In this document: in pieces, positions 5,698-6,983 of the stretch | Layout: each line of letters begins with the position of its first letter | How positions within the stretch are numbered: the stretch's first letter is position 1 | Assembly (NCBI GenBank): GCA_015222555.1 | Contig: JADFVM010000096.1 | Coordinates: 1 to 6,983 of the forward strand | Length of the DNA stretch: 6,983 nt | Direction of reading: 5' to 3' | From: Pseudomonadota bacterium | Lineage (GTDB): Bacteria > Desulfobacterota > JADFVX01 | Notes under the pieces: model-generated | Seen by the model: the letters and a program-made list of their open reading frames with translations, nothing else | Told to the model about the DNA's origin: nothing | Database searches by the model: none | Translations under genes and position numbers: made by a program

Positions 5698-6159
5698 TCA
5701 CTTTCCTTTATGCTTGCACTTACAAAGGTCAGCCCGGATATAGAGAATAAGATTTTTTATCTCTTCATCGGTAAGCATTCCGCCACCCTGGGCCGGCATT
5801 GCCTCGGAAAAGCCTGCCGCGGGACCGCCCAATTTTATTACCTTAAAAAGATCTGCATCAGTCCGATCAGACAGGATGCTCGCATCAGTCAGATCTCTCG
5901 GGAAAATATTTTCTCCCAGAGATTCTGCAAGGGGTCCATCCCCCTTCCCTTCATCTCCATGACAGCCTGTGCACCATGCCTGGAAATTCTCCCGACCTGA
6001 GTCCTTCCCCCCTTTCCCGCTCCATGTTGCGTTGCTTCCGGGACCCGCTTTCATTCCTGCTCCTTCAGAAGCGCCGACAATGCCACTGGTCAAGATTAAA
6101 GATAAAACAATCGAAATAATGACTAAAATATTCATTTTATATTTATATTGACACATCAT
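5698..6159 (-). CDS. Class I monoheme cytochrome c, periplasmic
   Basis: The 153-residue product has a signal peptide or anchor (hydrophobic 10-30, ending GIVGAS), then a glycine-rich linker (33-55) and one cytochrome c domain. The heme motif is CTGCH at 63-67, followed by GDEGKGDGP as is typical of class I cytochromes; the likely sixth ligand is M121 in EAMP; the closing helix is LTDEEIKNLILYIRA. It is probably the electron acceptor of the cytochrome b encoded next, carrying electrons in the periplasm. The tail LCKCKHKGK (145-153) has two cysteines and a histidine but is not a CXXCH motif. The start at 6157-6159 has GGGAG about 11 bases upstream; ATG 6133-6135 gives a cleaner signal but no ribosome binding site. 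Hairpins lie on both sides of the gene. Confidence 0.92.
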   Translation of the reverse strand: MMCQYKYKMNILVIISIVLSLILTSGIVGASEGAGMKAGPGSNATWSGKGGKDSGRENFQAWCTGCHGDEGKGDGPLAESLGENIFPRDLTDASILSDRTDADLFKVIKLGGPAAGFSEAMPAQGGGMLTDEEIKNLILYIRADLCKCKHKGK

Positions 6160-6194
6160 AATGAGCAGTTCTCCCTTTTTATTTACAGTTACTT

Positions 6195-6238
6195 AAAAAA
6201 AAACCCCACTCAACAAGCTATGCTACAGTGGGGTTTTT
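6195..6238 (-). terminator. Strong terminator after the TPR gene, ahead of cytochrome c
   Basis: A 12-bp stem (6199-6210 with 6227-6238, CCCCACT core) with a 16-base loop that can itself pair AGC/GCT. On the minus strand it is followed by nine T (complement of 6195-6203). The plus-strand side also ends in five T, so it could work both ways. It lies 71 bases after the TPR stop and 39 bases before the cytochrome c start, so it either separates the two genes or lies within the cytochrome c leader. Confidence 0.9.
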
Positions 6239-6251
6239 ATGGTTCCAACGT

Positions 6252-6285
6252 CTTAAAACTGTATGTTATGTTCCATCGTTTTAAG
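6252..6285. repeat. 8-bp inverted repeat CTTAAAAC/GTTTTAAG, operator-like
   Basis: Plus-strand CTTAAAAC at 6252-6259 and GTTTTAAG at 6278-6285 are perfect inverted copies, 18 bases apart. One arm lies inside the spacer and the other just past the -10 of the candidate cytochrome c promoter, a position suited to a repressor or regulator. The match is AT-rich and could be chance. Confidence 0.4.
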
Positions 6286-6293
6286 GATGTCAA
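6265..6293 (-). promoter_or_regulatory. Candidate sigma-70 promoter for the cytochrome c/b operon
   Basis: On the minus strand a perfect TTGACA (-35; 6288-6293) is followed after 17 bases by CATAAC (-10; 6265-6270, four of six to consensus). Transcription would begin near 6258, upstream of the hairpin at 6195-6238, so the message would have to pass that terminator. No better promoter fits in the 35 bases between hairpin and gene. Confidence 0.4.
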
Positions 6294-6308
6294 TATTGTA
6301 AAGGGGAA

Positions 6309-6794
6309 TTACTTTTTCCCCGCGATCAGGACAGCGGTTAATTTATCATAGGAACTTCTTATCTTTGGCTGATCAGCCTGAAGGCTAAGAGAGGTCTTCC
6401 ATGCCTCGGCCGCCTCTTTCCCCTTGCCAATCTCGTTATATGCCATGCCAAGTAGGTTAAATGCCTCGTAATAATCTGGTGAAAGTTTTACAAGTCTATC
6501 GAAAGTAGAGATCGCGTCAGACATGTTATCCATCTTCATATGCAAAAATCCGAGATTATACAGCGCGTTCTCGGCTCCGGGATAATATTCCAGTGTTTTG
6601 TTATATTCCGCTATCGCCTTGGCGAACTCTCCCTGGTCATCATACATAATCCCTTTTTGAAGATGTTCAATGGCCATCTTCTCCGCTTCTTCAGGAGCTA
6701 TTTTTTTACCACTTTCCGCAACAGATGAAGAGGCAACCCCTCCAAAGAGCAAAAGAACGAACAATGACATAACTGTAAGAACTGATAATCTCAT
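6309..6794 (-). CDS. Secreted TPR-repeat protein
   Basis: The 161-residue product has a Sec signal (hydrophobic 4-20, likely cleavage near VASSSVA at 20-26) and about three tetratricopeptide repeats at roughly 41-74, 75-108 and 109-142. The repeats show the usual pattern (G-x2-Y/L, A/G, F-x-A-I-x-x-Y/F, then P at the end, as in YYPGAENALYNLG). TPR domains bind other proteins, so this is probably a periplasmic scaffold or assembly factor. Its closeness to cytochrome genes allows a role like the TPR-type NrfG/CcmH-interacting proteins, but nothing in the sequence shows that. ATG 6792-6794 has GGGGAG about 7 bases upstream. It appears to be a single-gene unit, with a promoter at 6843-6871 and a terminator at 6195-6238. 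No cysteines, no transmembrane helix beyond the signal. Confidence 0.9.
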   Translation of the reverse strand: MRLSVLTVMSLFVLLLFGGVASSSVAESGKKIAPEEAEKMAIEHLQKGIMYDDQGEFAKAIAEYNKTLEYYPGAENALYNLGFLHMKMDNMSDAISTFDRLVKLSPDYYEAFNLLGMAYNEIGKGKEAAEAWKTSLSLQADQPKIRSSYDKLTAVLIAGKK

Positions 6795-6831
6795 AATTTT
6801 CTCCCCTTGATATAATTAATCAAAATATACG

Positions 6832-6851
6832 GTTTATACTCAAGTTTATAC
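6832..6851. repeat. Direct repeat GTTTATAC x2 at the TPR promoter
   Basis: GTTTATAC occurs at 6832-6839 and again at 6844-6851, a 12-base period with TCAA between. It overlaps the -10 region of the TPR promoter. It could be a pair of regulator half-sites or two overlapping -10 elements; chance in AT-rich DNA is possible. Confidence 0.4.
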
Positions 6852-6871
6852 ATTAGACTAATTATTGTCAA
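6843..6871 (-). promoter_or_regulatory. Candidate sigma-70 promoter for the TPR gene
   Basis: Minus strand: perfect TTGACA at 6866-6871, then TAAACT at 6843-6848 after 17 bases, or TATAAA at 6845-6850 after 15 bases. It lies about 50 bases before the TPR start codon and after the end of the preceding partial gene, in AT-rich DNA. Confidence 0.55.
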
Positions 6872-6928
6872 GAAAAAACAAATTGATCCCTGCCCATGGT
6901 GCAAAAGGAAACAAGAACAGTTCCGCGA

Positions 6929-6983
6929 CTATTTTCCCTTTGCGGCGCTTCTTGCCCACCAGATCAATCCGCCAAGAATAAGA
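6929..6983 (-). CDS. Possible C-terminal tail of a membrane protein, partial (5' end outside window)
   Basis: A minus-strand frame enters at 6982 and reads LILGGLIWWARSAAKGK before TAG at 6929-6931. A hydrophobic helix end followed by basic residues is a common C-terminus of inner-membrane proteins, and it stops before the TPR promoter, as expected of a real gene. A second frame, open from 6983 to 6858, would run into the promoter and looks less natural. Only 17 residues are visible, so the product cannot be named. Confidence 0.35.
   Translation of the reverse strand, partial: LILGGLIWWARSAAKGK

Noticed and set aside
6858..6983. Alternative open frame on the minus strand at the right edge
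   Set aside because: It runs into the TTGACA of the TPR promoter and has an unlikely composition. The shorter frame ending at 6929 looks more like a real C-terminus.
1..6983. CRISPR array, tRNA, insertion sequence or phage features
   Set aside because: No regularly spaced repeats, no tRNA-like cloverleaf, and no transposase or integrase frame could be seen by eye.

Overview
The window is an ordinary-looking bacterial chromosome segment with about nine protein genes, almost all of them for exported or membrane-bound proteins. It is rich in c-type cytochrome biology: one cytochrome c maturation gene, a fused cytochrome b with a C-terminal heme c, a class I cytochrome c, and a partial membrane-anchored protein with a CX3CH motif. 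The lineage cannot be fixed from sequence alone. The five-cysteine CcmH variant, the cytochrome b/heme c fusion and the Usp-PCP_red protein would fit an anaerobic or microaerobic Gram-negative group such as Desulfobacterota, Nitrospirota or a relative (inference). Lipoboxes and Sec signals imply an envelope with lipoproteins.

Layout. (1) Positions 1-1572, minus strand: a tight three-gene unit read from right to left. It holds a signal-peptide and single-TM protein of unknown function, a CcmH-like heme-lyase subunit, and a cytochrome-like CX3CH protein whose 3' end lies outside the window. The genes are separated by 1 base and then overlap by 4 bases (GTGA). (2) Positions 1573-1683: divergent intergenic region. 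(3) Positions 1684-3524, plus strand: a small lipoprotein, a tandem universal stress protein with a C-terminal PCP_red domain, and a 62-residue two-helix membrane protein. (4) Positions 3525-3792: convergent gap with a possible micro-ORF and a strong hairpin terminator for the minus strand. (5) Positions 3793-6159, minus strand: class I cytochrome c, then cytochrome b with C-terminal heme c, then a lipoprotein. (6) Positions 6309-6794, minus strand: a secreted TPR protein with its own promoter. (7) Positions 6929-6983: probable C-terminal tail of another minus-strand gene.

How they may work together (inference). The cytochrome c, cytochrome b/c and lipoprotein genes look like the core of a quinol-oxidising, bc/b6f-like complex. 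No Rieske gene is beside them. Intrinsic-terminator-like hairpins lie in the leaders of both cytochrome genes, which suggests tuned read-through. The left-hand CcmH unit probably serves heme attachment, perhaps specialised for the CX3CH protein next to it. The Usp-PCP_red protein is an ATP-binding stress-type protein carrying a small domain known from dark-operative protochlorophyllide reductase.

No tRNA, rRNA, CRISPR array, insertion sequence or phage gene was seen.
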